From Lumbricus rubellus (taxonomy: Eukaryota; Annelida; Clitellata; Crassiclitellata; Lumbricidae), in contig OX243811.1 in the NCBI GenBank assembly GCA_945859605.1, positions 58,184,766 through 58,248,765 on the forward strand: a stretch of 64,000 nucleotides of DNA, given 5' to 3'. A program made the position numbers and the translations under genes. Shown one piece after another: positions 8,776-17,951 of the stretch. A model generated the notes under the pieces. That model was not told where the DNA came from. It worked only from the letters and a program-made list of their open reading frames with translations, and searched no databases. Position 1 is the stretch's first letter. Every line of letters starts with the position of its first letter.

Positions 8776-8799
8776 AGAAAATATATATATATATATAGA
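8776..8799 (+). promoter_or_regulatory. Start-proximal AT box
   Basis: The 24 bp between the polymerase stop and the next ATG are almost pure A/T: AAAG, then AAAATATATATATATATATA, then GA. Similar boxes lie immediately before most starts in this element (for example 1538-1551, 2008-2025, 4698-4711, 9926-9954, 10757-10779). It is a likely core promoter of one-gene transcription units, by inference. Confidence 0.4.
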
Positions 8800-9492
8800 A
8801 TGGAAGTCTCTAAAGTGTGTTCCAAATGTAGGATGGAAAAAAACTTAAACGAATTTCATAAAGATAAATGTAATAAGAGCGGTTATTATACTAGTTGTAA
8901 AACGTGTAAAAATTCCAAAGTGAAGGAACTTAGGCAAAAATACTCGATACTAGAGACTAGGGAAATAAAAGATAAAAAAGTTTGCTGTCGATGTAGGAAA
9001 GAAAAGAACATTTTAGAATATGTAAAAAATAGATGTCGTAAAGATGGGAGAGATAATGAATGTAAGGAATGTAAATATAAATATAATCACTCGTATTCTG
9101 AAGCTCGAAAGCAATATGATCCTGAGTTTAAACTACTTAAAAATATGAGGAGTAGGCTTAGTGAATCATTAAGAGGTAAATCGAAATCACAAATGACGCG
9201 CCAACATATAGGTATTGACTTTGAAATATTTACTAAATGGATTGAATTTCAGTTAGAAGAAGGAATGACTATGGAAAATTACGGTTCGGTTTGGCATCTC
9301 GATCATGTTTTGCCATTATCGTCGTTCAACTTGCTAGACGAAGAAGAACTTCTTAAAGCTATGAATTGGAAGAATATTCGTCCATTGCTACCGGTTAAAA
9401 ATATGCAAAAAGCAAACAAAATAGATCGCTGGCTATATGTAATGCAGGAAGTAAAATCGAATTACTTTTTAAAACATTTAGATGAAATATAA
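8800..9492 (+). CDS. Zinc-ribbon HNH endonuclease
   Basis: 230 residues. The N-terminal half has two similar zinc-ribbon units, each with two CxxC pairs: CSKCRMEKNLNEFHKDK...CKTC and CCRCRKEKNILEYVKNR...CKEC. The C-terminal half has an HNH nuclease core: WHLDHVLPLSSF (the first H of HNH preceded by the LDH motif), WKNIRPLLPVKNMQKANK (N and the closing N/H position). This type is common in mobile endonucleases of phages and large DNA viruses. It sits between polymerase and protease. It might resolve replication intermediates, act in integration in place of a visible integrase, or be a passenger homing nuclease; the sequence cannot decide between these. The stop overlaps the leader of the protease gene. 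Confidence 0.7.
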   Translation: MEVSKVCSKCRMEKNLNEFHKDKCNKSGYYTSCKTCKNSKVKELRQKYSILETREIKDKKVCCRCRKEKNILEYVKNRCRKDGRDNECKECKYKYNHSYSEARKQYDPEFKLLKNMRSRLSESLRGKSKSQMTRQHIGIDFEIFTKWIEFQLEEGMTMENYGSVWHLDHVLPLSSFNLLDEEELLKAMNWKNIRPLLPVKNMQKANKIDRWLYVMQEVKSNYFLKHLDEI

Positions 9493-9493
9493 A

Positions 9494-9925
9494 ATGAGTT
9501 CTGCAACTGTGAAAAACATCGATGTCGAAGGCGTAGTTCTTCCAAATCATCCGTTAACGAATTTTGAATTATTGGATGCCGCGAAGAAGCTGAATATTCC
9601 GAATTTTAGAGGCGTTTTCGTGCGAGACGAGCTTCCGAATAAACCTAGACGGATTGAATGTGGGATATTGAATCTAGACGATTCTAAAGGAACCGGTCAG
9701 CATTGGTGCTCTTTCTTAAAGAGCGGTAATGAGAAAATATATTTCGATAGTTACGGCCTTCCTCCCCCTCTGGAACTGATAAAGTATTTACGCCGTCCAG
9801 TGTTATATAACAGCGAGCGAATACAACCCGATAACGAAGTGTTTTGTGGTCATTTATGTTTGTATGTATTGAAGATGGTGGGTGATGGAATGAATTTCCA
9901 AGAAGTTATAAATGGCTTGCATTAA
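9494..9925 (+). CDS. Adenain-type maturation cysteine protease (C5-like)
   Basis: 143 residues from the ATG at 9494 (146-147 if the overlapping ATG at 9482 is used; 9494 has the element's usual TATAAA-ATG context). The catalytic order His-Asp-Cys of the adenovirus protease family is visible: GTGQHWCSF (H70), IYFDSYGLPPPLEL (D85), and EVFCGHLCLYVL (C118). It is shorter than adenovirus protease but has the usual Polinton length. It should cut precursor virion proteins after Gly-Gly, and the neighbouring small proteins at 912 and 2989 contain such sites. The HNH gene ends at 9492, inside this leader, so the two genes are nearly fused. Confidence 0.85.
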   Translation: MSSATVKNIDVEGVVLPNHPLTNFELLDAAKKLNIPNFRGVFVRDELPNKPRRIECGILNLDDSKGTGQHWCSFLKSGNEKIYFDSYGLPPPLELIKYLRRPVLYNSERIQPDNEVFCGHLCLYVLKMVGDGMNFQEVINGLH

Positions 9926-9954
9926 AAATTATTATATATAAATATATATATATA
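9926..9954 (+). promoter_or_regulatory. Start-proximal AT box before fibre 1
   Basis: All 29 bases are A or T, with an ATTATATATAAATATATATA core ending directly at the ATG at 9955. The same arrangement precedes fibre 2 (10757-10779). Confidence 0.4.
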
Positions 9955-10749
9955 ATGCCTATCGATAAATTTGGTCACACCGCTGCTGGAGGAACATCAC
10001 GAAGAGTAATCGCTGGAGGTGTTACTCTTAGCCAAGTAAATGCTAATTTTCTTCGATTGGATGGGACAAATCTGCTGACTGGAAATCTAAATATGAATGG
10101 ATGTGTGATAAAAGGTCTCCCAGTAACGAATACTTCGACAGCCGGAATGGATGAAGCTTTAAGTAGGGGACAAGCCATTGATTTGATAACGAATCACAAC
10201 GATTCTCCGTCCAACGATAATCATTTGACGAATAAGAAATACGTTGATGAACAAGATGCTGCTACAAAGAATTACGTCGATAAATCTCTGAAAAAGTGTC
10301 GTGTTGGGTATATTCCTCCCTTGGAAGCTGATGAAAGTGTGACAGGATTCGTTGCTAGTGCCAGTGATTGTTATTTCCAAAGCAAAGCCTACCATGCTTT
10401 TACTAATGATTTTAACGCAGCTTGGATTTCGGGTGATGATACAGCTGCTTGGTTACAAATTAAATGTCCTGAGCCAGTTAAAATTTGGAGAATTGCGTTG
10501 AACACCGATAATTTATCTATTTTCGATTTATTCGCTAGCAATGATGGAGTAGTGTTTGTAGACTTACGTTTTTCTTCATCGTCTAACGGGTTTGGTCTTA
10601 CTAAATCATCGTTTTCAGGGGTTGGTCTGACATTTTTTAATATTAATACTACGGATGCGTATCAATATTACAGAGTTATATCTATAGCAAGGGGAGTGGA
10701 AGCTAATCGTCAGATTCAGGTAATGCAATTATATGTATACGATGACTAA
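9955..10749 (+). CDS. Fibre protein with discoidin (F5/8 C)-like head
   Basis: 264 residues. The N-terminal part (about 1-105) is a trimeric-fibre trunk: GGVTLSQVNANFLRLDGTNLL, TGNLNMNGCVIKGLP, DEALSRGQAIDLI, and AATKNYVDKSL. These are the 'G.l.M.g..I..L..P....dAatk.YVd' repeats known from phage and adintovirus fibres. From about 115 the sequence becomes a beta-sandwich with ASDCYFQSKAYHAF, AWISGDDTAAWLQIKCPEPVKIWRIAL, FDLFASNDGVVFVDL and YQYYRVISI. This is the discoidin / F5-8 type C pattern, a carbohydrate- or lipid-binding fold. The N-terminus (MPIDKFGHT) is shared with the next gene. It is likely the receptor-binding spike anchored at the penton vertex; the role is inferred. Confidence 0.75.
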   Translation: MPIDKFGHTAAGGTSRRVIAGGVTLSQVNANFLRLDGTNLLTGNLNMNGCVIKGLPVTNTSTAGMDEALSRGQAIDLITNHNDSPSNDNHLTNKKYVDEQDAATKNYVDKSLKKCRVGYIPPLEADESVTGFVASASDCYFQSKAYHAFTNDFNAAWISGDDTAAWLQIKCPEPVKIWRIALNTDNLSIFDLFASNDGVVFVDLRFSSSSNGFGLTKSSFSGVGLTFFNINTTDAYQYYRVISIARGVEANRQIQVMQLYVYDD

Positions 10750-10756
10750 TCTGCAT

Positions 10757-10779
10757 TAAAAATTATTATTATATATAAA
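10757..10779 (+). promoter_or_regulatory. Start-proximal AT box before fibre 2
   Basis: A run of only A and T (TAAAAATTATTATTATATAT and AAA) ends directly at the ATG at 10780. The bases before it repeat a TGCATTAAAAATTAT string that also follows the protease gene at 9918, so the box was probably copied with the duplicated fibre gene. Confidence 0.4.
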
Positions 10780-11853
10780 ATGCCCGTCGATAAATTCGGT
10801 CACACCGATGTTAGTTCATCACAAAGAGTAATCGCTGGAGGTGTTACTCTTAGTCAAATAAATGAGAGTTTTCTTCGATTGGATGGAGCAAATCCAGTGA
10901 CTGGAAATTTAAAAATGGGTGGTCACAAAATTAAAGGACTACCTACAACGAACACTTCGACAGCAGGAATGGATGAAGCCTTAAGTCGAGGTCAAGCTAT
11001 TGATTTGATAACGAATCACGACGATTCACCGTCCAACGATAATCATTTGACGAATAAGAAATACGTTAATGAACAAGTTACATTGAAGGTGTCTAAGACT
11101 GGTGATACAATGACTGGTGATCTATTCTTAAACGTTGGCTTCGATCGTCTGCGTTCAATGGGTTGTAAGGACTTGAGAGGAGATAATAAAGAATTCACTA
11201 TTTTCTTAGGTAGTATACGAAATAAACTACAATGTTCGTTAAACAATCCTATTACATTACAATCGATGGATGGATTTCGTTTTAGAATAAACAATGAAAT
11301 CATGTTAGAGATGGTTAAGTCGACGCAATACAATATTTCATCTCAAATAAATGTGCATACAACCATCTTTATGCATGATGGTTACATTACAGGTCTACAC
11401 AATCCCAACAGCGCCAGCGATGCAGCTACGAAGCAGTATGTAGATTCTATCACAATCGGTCCCGCGCTTAGCATTCATTCTTTAACTCGTCAAGCCATAG
11501 ACGCTAAAACTCACACAAGAGTTTCTTTCGATAGTGTAAGATTCCAAACCGATGCTGGTATAAGTACGAGACTGACTCGTGTCACTCCCGGAAAAGCCGG
11601 ATACTATTTGGTTTCGACGTATATAGAATTTTGTGACACTAATACCGCTCATGGTAACGTCTACCTGTATAAAAATGGAGCGAATTACATGCAAATTGCG
11701 GGCGGAGCGGGTACGGGAGCTGCGCATAACAATTCAACCGGTTGTAGCATAGTTTTTGTAACCAACACCGATTTTCTCGAGATATTCGTTTATTCACACA
11801 TCGCACTAAATATATTCGCTAGAGACTTTTCGGCAGTATTCTTACGACCTTAA
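10780..11853 (+). CDS. Fibre protein with C1q/TNF-like head
   Basis: 357 residues. Residues 1-100 are a close copy of the trunk of the gene before it (MPVDKFGHT, GGVTLSQINESFLRLDGANP, LSRGQAIDLITNHDDSPSND). A second trunk stretch follows (GDTMTGDLFLNVGFDRLRSM, MHDGYITGLHNPNSASDAAT, KQYVD). The last 130 residues form a different head: IHSLTRQAIDAKTHTRVSFD, GISTRLTRVTPGKAGYYLVS, YIEF...GNVYLYKNGANYMQIA, CSIVFVTNTDFLEIFVYS and FSAVFLRP. This order of strands, with G-x-Y-x-V/x-x-Y and a final 'F.a.fl.p', is the C1q/TNF jelly-roll seen in trimeric host-recognition proteins. It is probably a second, alternative receptor-binding spike made by tandem duplication plus head replacement. Confidence 0.75.
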   Translation: MPVDKFGHTDVSSSQRVIAGGVTLSQINESFLRLDGANPVTGNLKMGGHKIKGLPTTNTSTAGMDEALSRGQAIDLITNHDDSPSNDNHLTNKKYVNEQVTLKVSKTGDTMTGDLFLNVGFDRLRSMGCKDLRGDNKEFTIFLGSIRNKLQCSLNNPITLQSMDGFRFRINNEIMLEMVKSTQYNISSQINVHTTIFMHDGYITGLHNPNSASDAATKQYVDSITIGPALSIHSLTRQAIDAKTHTRVSFDSVRFQTDAGISTRLTRVTPGKAGYYLVSTYIEFCDTNTAHGNVYLYKNGANYMQIAGGAGTGAAHNNSTGCSIVFVTNTDFLEIFVYSHIALNIFARDFSAVFLRP

Positions 11854-11872
11854 TTTCCTTGGTGATCGAAAT

Positions 11873-11878
11873 AATAAA
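11873..11878 (+). terminator. Polyadenylation signal after fibre 2
   Basis: AATAAA 20 bp after the stop of the last + strand gene. It lies inside the 15-bp sequence that was duplicated when the SINE inserted, so a second copy exists at 12079-12084. Confidence 0.5.
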
Positions 11879-11882
11879 AGAC

Positions 11883-12073
11883 TTCCAAAGGGCGGTGACC
11901 AATCCTCTCCCTCGCCGTCTCATCATCCACTGACCGTGTACTCATCATAGCTGAGTCGGCTTGTGGAACAGAAATCTCGTAACAAATTTCTGCCCCGGCG
12001 GGGAATTGAACCCCCGACCTCTTGGTCGACAGTTCAGCGCGCTATCCACTGTACTACCGAGCACCCCCCTCAG
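11883..12073 (-). mobile_element. tRNA-derived SINE with 15-bp target-site duplication
   Basis: Flanked by exact direct repeats GAAATAATAAAAGAC (11868-11882 and 12074-12088). On the minus strand the head (about 12070 down to 11985) has a pol III A box TAGTACAGTGG and B box GGTTCAATTCC at tRNA-like spacing. The body follows with GCAGAAATTTGTTACGAGAT. The same body is found at about 21.95 and 48.65 kb. It ends without a long A-tail. It is a SINE and not a functional tRNA gene because it continues into the body and the acceptor stem is not closed. Confidence 0.8.
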
Positions 12074-12111
12074 GAAATAATAAAAGACATCCAGCTTGTT
12101 AACCCTATACT

Positions 12112-13115
12112 ACTTCAACTCTTCGACTCCACAAATCATCATTCTATTACACAATTCCTGGAATTATACAGGTTTGCACTCCTTACCTTCCTCCCACATC
12201 TTCACCAATCCTGCACTCATGCACTTATTTCTCAAAACTTCAACTCTTCGACTCCACAAATCATCATTCTATTACACAATTCCTGGAATTATACAGGTTT
12301 GCACTCCTTACCTTCCTCCCACATCTTCACCAATCCTGCACTCATGCACTTATTTCTCAAAACTTCAACTCTTCGACTCCACAAATCATCATTCTATTAC
12401 ACAATTCCTGCAATTCTTCAGGTTTGCACTCCTTAACTTCCTCCCACATCTTCACCAATCCTGCACTCATACACTTATTTCTCAAAACTTCAACTCTTCG
12501 ACTCCAGAAGTCATCATTCTATGACACAATTCCTGCAATCCTTCAGGTTTGCACTCCTTACCCTCCTCTCACATCTTCACGAATCCTGCACTCATGCACT
12601 TATTTCTCAAATCTTCAATTCTTCGATTTCACAAGCCATCATTCTATTACACAATTCCTGCAATTATACAGGTTTGCACTCCTTACCTTCCCCCCACATC
12701 TTCACCAATCCCGCACTCATGCACTTATTTCTCAAAACTTCAACTCTTCGACTCCACGGGTCATCATTTTATTACACAATTCTTACAATTCTTCAGGTTT
12801 GCACTCCTTATCACCACTTCACCAAACTTGCACTCATGCACTTATTTCTCAAATCTGCAATTCTTCGACTCCACAAGTCATCGCCTATTTCATTATTACT
12901 ACAATTCCTCAATTATGCAGTCCCAACTTATTCCCAACTGACCACTCTTGCAACCATACACATATTTCTCAAACCTTCAATTACTCGATTCCGCAAGTCA
13001 TCACTTATAACACAATTCCTACAATTCCGAAGGTTTGCAATCCTTATCCTCCACTTCACTAACCCTGCACTCATGCACTTATTTCTCAAAACTTCAATTC
13101 TTCAACTTCACAAAC
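12112..13115 (-). repeat. 125-bp satellite, left block
   Basis: About eight tandem units. The anchor CAACTCTTCGACTCCAC recurs at 12116, 12241, 12366 and 12491, a period of exactly 125 bp. Units become more divergent to the right. The unit has few stop codons on one strand in any frame, so long ORFs result. Confidence 0.9.
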
Positions 13116-13851
13116 CAACATTTAGTGCACCAATTTTGCACTTCTTCAGTTGTGCACTTCTTATTCCTCTAGTTCCACACGACTGCACTTATTTCTCTTT
13201 TCTTCACACATTCAACTTTCACAGCGTACATGCTTCAACTTTTAAATCATACAAGCGTACAGCTCAACAGCTACTTACTAACATATTTTCTACACCCCCG
13301 CAACTTTGCACCTGCAAAAATGCAGAACTTATTTTTTTTTTTATTCCTCACTTTTTCACCCCTCAACTCTTACTTACTGCACGATTCGGCAGATCAACCG
13401 CTCAATTCTATTATTCTGCAGATATTTACTTACTCACGCACATCACCTACAAACACCTACACTTATTTCCAAGGTCTCCAAGTCTTTATCGCTAACCCAT
13501 ACTTCTTTCTTGTTTCAACCCCATAACCCGCCGATTCCATTATTATGCATTTACTTACTTACTCACTTACGAACTCCAGTACATATGTCCCATGCATATG
13601 TCAATGAGGAAGGCTTGATATATGATGGAAACAAAGGTGGTCAATATTTGTGCTAGGTTAGCGATTTTGGAAATGTACGAATTTAAGATGCGAAGTAATG
13701 CTAGTTAGGGTTGCGAGTGTCGCGTTGCAAGACGGCTAGGTGCTGCAGGTGCGCGCAACTTAGCAGAAACCTGCGCTCCTCATCTCTGAGAAACTCTAAG
13801 TCCTACTTTTCTCCGGTCAAATTCGACCGGCGGCAGTTCGAGCGGTGCGGC
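12112..13851 (+). repeat. Left arm of 1.74-kb inverted repeat
   Basis: Pairs with 13916-15653. Two checks show collinearity: 12521 pairs with 15244 and 12116 pairs with 15649. The differences I saw are a T-run of 11 against an A-run of 9, and one C/T near 12.87 kb. The outer kilobase is 125-bp satellite; the inner 0.7 kb is unique sequence ending in a GC-rich tip. The left border at 12112 falls inside a satellite unit. The ORFs read across it are products of satellite periodicity. Confidence 0.9.
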
Positions 13852-13915
13852 TGTACGTCGGCGTCCCGACCCAATACGGACGTCTTCGACTCCAGCAGCG
13901 TGGCGACGACGTGCC
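13852..13915. repeat. 64-bp spacer at the centre of the inverted repeat
   Basis: Single-copy GC-rich loop between two arms that end in GCGGTGCGGC and GCCGCACCGC. A transcript would fold into a very long hairpin with this loop at its tip. Confidence 0.9.
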
Positions 13916-15653
13916 GCCGCACCGCTCGAACTGCCGCCGGTCGAATTTGACCGGAGAAAAGTAGGACTTAGAGTTTCTCAGAGATGAGGAGCGCAGGTTT
14001 CTGCTAAGTTGCGCGCACCTGCAGCACCTAGCCGTCTTGCAACGCGACACTCGCAACCCTAACTAGCATTACTTCGCATCTTAAATTCGTACATTTCCAA
14101 AATCGCTAACCTAGCACAAATATTGACCACCTTTGTTTCCATCATATATCAAGCCTTCCTCATTGACATATGCATGGGACATATGTACTGGAGTTCGTAA
14201 GTGAGTAAGTAAGTAAATGCATAATAATGGAATCGGCGGGTTATGGGGTTGAAACAAGAAAGAAGTATGGGTTAGCGATAAAGACTTGGAGACCTTGGAA
14301 ATAAGTGTAGGTGTTTGTAGGTGATGTGCGTGAGTAAGTAAATATCTGCAGAATAATAGAATTGAGCGGTTGATCTGCCGAATCGTGCAGTAAGTAAGAG
14401 TTGAGGGGTGAAAAAGTGAGGAATAAAAAAAAATAAGTTCTGCATTTTTGCAGGTGCAAAGTTGCGGGGGTGTAGAAAATATGTTAGTAAGTAGCTGTTG
14501 AGCTGTACGCTTGTATGATTTAAAAGTTGAAGCATGTACGCTGTGAAAGTTGAATGTGTGAAGAAAAGAGAAATAAGTGCAGTCGTGTGGAACTAGAGGA
14601 ATAAGAAGTGCACAACTGAAGAAGTGCAAAATTGGTGCACTAAATGTTGGTTTGTGAAGTTGAAGAATTGAAGTTTTGAGAAATAAGTGCATGAGTGCAG
14701 GGTTAGTGAAGTGGAGGATAAGGATTGCAAACCTTCGGAATTGTAGGAATTGTGTTATAAGTGATGACTTGCGGAATCGAGTAATTGAAGGTTTGAGAAA
14801 TATGTGTATGGTTGCAAGAGTGGTCAGTTGGGAATAAGTTGGGACTGCATAATTGAGGAATTGTAGTAATAATGAAATAGGCGATGACTTGTGGAATCGA
14901 AGAATTGCAGATTTGAGAAATAAGTGCATGAGTGCAAGTTTGGTGAAGTGGTGATAAGGAGTGCAAACCTGAAGAATTGTAAGAATTGTGTAATAAAATG
15001 ATGACCCGTGGAGTCGAAGAGTTGAAGTTTTGAGAAATAAGTGCATGAGTGCGGGATTGGTGAAGATGTGGGGGGAAGGTAAGGAGTGCAAACCTGTATA
15101 ATTGCAGGAATTGTGTAATAGAATGATGGCTTGTGAAATCGAAGAATTGAAGATTTGAGAAATAAGTGCATGAGTGCAGGATTCGTGAAGATGTGAGAGG
15201 AGGGTAAGGAGTGCAAACCTGAAGGATTGCAGGAATTGTGTCATAGAATGATGACTTCTGGAGTCGAAGAGTTGAAGTTTTGAGAAATAAGTGTATGAGT
15301 GCAGGATTGGTGAAGATGTGGGAGGAAGGTAAGGAGTGCAAACCTGAAGAATTGCAGGAATTGTGTAATAGAATGATGATTTGTGGAGTCGAAGAGTTGA
15401 AGTTTTGAGAAATAAGTGCATGAGTGCAGGATTGGTGAAGATGTGGGAGGAAGGTAAGGAGTGCAAACCTGTATAATTCCAGGAATTGTGTAATAGAATG
15501 ATGATTTGTGGAGTCGAAGAGTTGAAGTTTTGAGAAATAAGTGCATGAGTGCAGGATTGGTGAAGATGTGGGAGGAAGGTAAGGAGTGCAAACCTGTATA
15601 ATTCCAGGAATTGTGTAATAGAATGATGATTTGTGGAGTCGAAGAGTTGAAGT
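13916..15653 (-). repeat. Right arm of 1.74-kb inverted repeat
   Basis: Reverse complement of 12112-13851, near identical by eye. Beyond 15653 the similarity to the left flank ends, but the same satellite continues to about 16.79 kb. The inversion therefore copied only part of the array, or the left array was trimmed. Confidence 0.9.
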
Positions 15654-16790
15654 TTTGAGAAATAAGTGCATGCGTGCAGGATTGGTGAAGATGTGGGAGG
15701 AAGGTAAGGAGTGCAAAACTGTATAATTCCAGGAATTGTGTAATAGAATGATGATTTGTGGAGTCGAAGAGTTGAAGTTTTGAGAAATAAGTGCATGAGT
15801 GCGGGATTGGTGAAGATGTGGGAGGAAGGTAAGGGGTGCAAACCTGTATAATTCCATGAATTGTGTAATAGAATGATGATTTGTGGAGTCGAAGAGTTGA
15901 AGTTTTGAGAAATAAGTGCATGAGTGCAGGATTGGTGAAGATGTGGGAGGAAGGTAAGGAGTGCAAACCTGTATAATTCCAGGAATTGTGTAATAGAATG
16001 ATGATTTGTGGAGTCGAAGAGTTGAAGTTTTGAGAAATAAGTGCAGGAGTGCAGGATTGGTGAAGATGTGGGAGGAAGGTAAGGAGTGCAAACCTGAAGA
16101 TTTGCAGGAATTGTGTAATAGAATGATGGCTTGTTTAGTCGAAGAGTTGAAGTTTTGAGAAATAAGTGTATGAGTGGAGGATTGGTGAAATTGTGTGAGG
16201 AAGTTAAGGAGCACACCTGAAGAATTGTAGGAATTGTGTAATAAAATGATGGCTTGTTTAGTCGAAGAGTTGAAGTTTTGAGAAATAAGTGCATGAGTGG
16301 AGGATTGCTGAAGTTGTGGGAGAAAGGTAAGGAGTGCACACCCGAAGAATTGTAGGAATTGTGTAATAGAATGATGACTTGTAGAGCCGAAGAGTTGAAG
16401 TTTTGGGAAATAAGTGCATGAGTGCAGGTTTAGTGAAGTGGGGATAAAGAGTACAAACCTGAAGAATTGTAGGATTTGTGTAATAAAATGATGGCTTGTT
16501 GTGTCGAAGAATTGAAGATTTGAGAAATAAGTACGTGAGTGTAGGACTGGTGAAGTTGTTGGATGCAGGTAAGGAGTGCAAAACCGAAGAATTGTAGTAG
16601 TTGTATAATAAATGACGATTTGTGGAATTGAAGATTTGAGAAATAGACCTAAGTGTATGAGTGCAGGAGTGGTGACCTGGAAATAATGGGGATGCCAAAC
16701 CGAAGCATTGTAGGACTTGTGTAATAACTGGTGGCATGTGGGAGCAAAGACTTGAAGACTTGATAAATATGTACATATCTGGTGGAGTGA
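14650..16790 (-). repeat. 125-bp satellite, right block
   Basis: About 17 tandem units read on the minus strand. The central units (15.3-16.1 kb) are almost identical to each other; the ends are diverged, as expected for an array homogenised in its middle. It contains a 742-codon ORF (14111-16339) that cycles through all three frames of the repeat, which argues against a protein. Confidence 0.9.
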
Positions 16791-17951
16791 GGCGATAGAA
16801 ATAAGATATTAAGAAGCTCTGTGGTGAGAAATTGGTGAATAAGAGGTTGAGCTGTGTTTATATGATAATATCGGATCGGTGGCGCCACCTGAAGAAGTCC
16901 GAAGTGGCAGTGTCATAGTTGATGCTTTTGCGCCATCTGTTGAATGTGTAAGGATTTCGCTTCCAATGTAATTCCCATTTTACTCAATAAAATGTTCAAA
17001 TATTGATAAATTGCTATTATTCACATCAAATAGAATGTGTTAAATTGATATCTTCCGTGTATTACAATTGTGGAATTTCAGTAATTGAAATAGAGCAAAG
17101 ATTTCAATAAATGTAGTGCTCTTTTAAACCCCTTAATTTCATGTGTCACTAAAATTATAAGACTATCGTAGATTACTGGTAAAATTTTAGACGCTTAGTG
17201 CTGCTTCTTAGCGGGAGTGGCACAGAGCACTTTGAGGCCAATGTAGGCCCAATGTTACTTCCGGTACGCTGGGAAACCAGTGTAAGCACTTCCGGTTGTT
17301 CCTGGGACTTAGCTACATTTACGACTATGTCCAAAATTTCATGGTTTTGGTTAGGGCTACAGAGCACAGATGCTAAGCAGATTAGGGTTCCAGAGTGTCG
17401 ATGTTACACAGATTAGGTTTGAGCTGCAATGTCACACTTCCTATCCACAATCTAGGGTTACAGAGCATGTCTGCTAAGCAAAGTATGATTCCAGATCGTG
17501 GTTGGGACACAGATTAGGGAAATGTCACACTTCCTATTCACAACCTAGGGCTACAGAACACAAATACTAAGCAAAGTAGGATTACAAAGCATAGATGCTA
17601 AGCACGTTGGAGTTGAGGTCCTTTCGCCGGCAGGGAGCCAGCGCATCAACCAATGAAGGTGTCCTCTGCTGAAGTAGGGAGTCAGTCTAGGGGTTATTGC
17701 GGAGTTCCGGCGGCCCTGGGTCACTTCCGGCGGCCAGAGGGACGTCCAGGGGCACCTACAGCGGCCCGGGAACCAGCGTAGAAGTTATGTAGAGCAGGGA
17801 ACCAGCTTGCTGCACCAGAATCCGCACACCCATAACTACTGGCTGTATTTGTTGATGTACCTTTAAAACATTCTGTTTTAATTGCTAATTATAAATAATA
17901 AATTAAGAAAATAACTGGAAGAAGTTATTGTATTGCTAGTCACCAAATACA
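16791..17951. other. Intergenic region with degenerate short repeats
   Basis: No gene supported. 16.87-16.90 kb has a GGTGGCGCCACC palindrome. From about 17.34 to 17.61 kb a roughly 40-60 bp phrase (CTACAGAGCACAGATGCTAA followed by GCAGATTAGG) recurs four or five times with changes. 17.63-17.80 kb is GC-rich with repeated CCGGCGGCC motifs. The rest is AT-rich. Confidence 0.5.

Noticed and set aside
11985..12070. tRNA gene on the minus strand
   Set aside because: A and B boxes are present, but the sequence continues into a SINE body and is flanked by a target-site duplication; the acceptor stem is not closed.
13711..14056. Pair of identical 79-residue ORFs on opposite strands
   Set aside because: They are the two arms of the inverted repeat reading into the spacer; no domain seen.
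14111..16339. 742-codon minus-strand ORF and the similar ORFs at 12.0-13.7 kb
   Set aside because: They are the 125-bp satellite read through all three frames; the residue pattern repeats every 125 codons in shifted frames and has no domain.
12112..16790. CRISPR-like array
   Set aside because: The units are contiguous 125-bp repeats without unique spacers, in a eukaryotic context.
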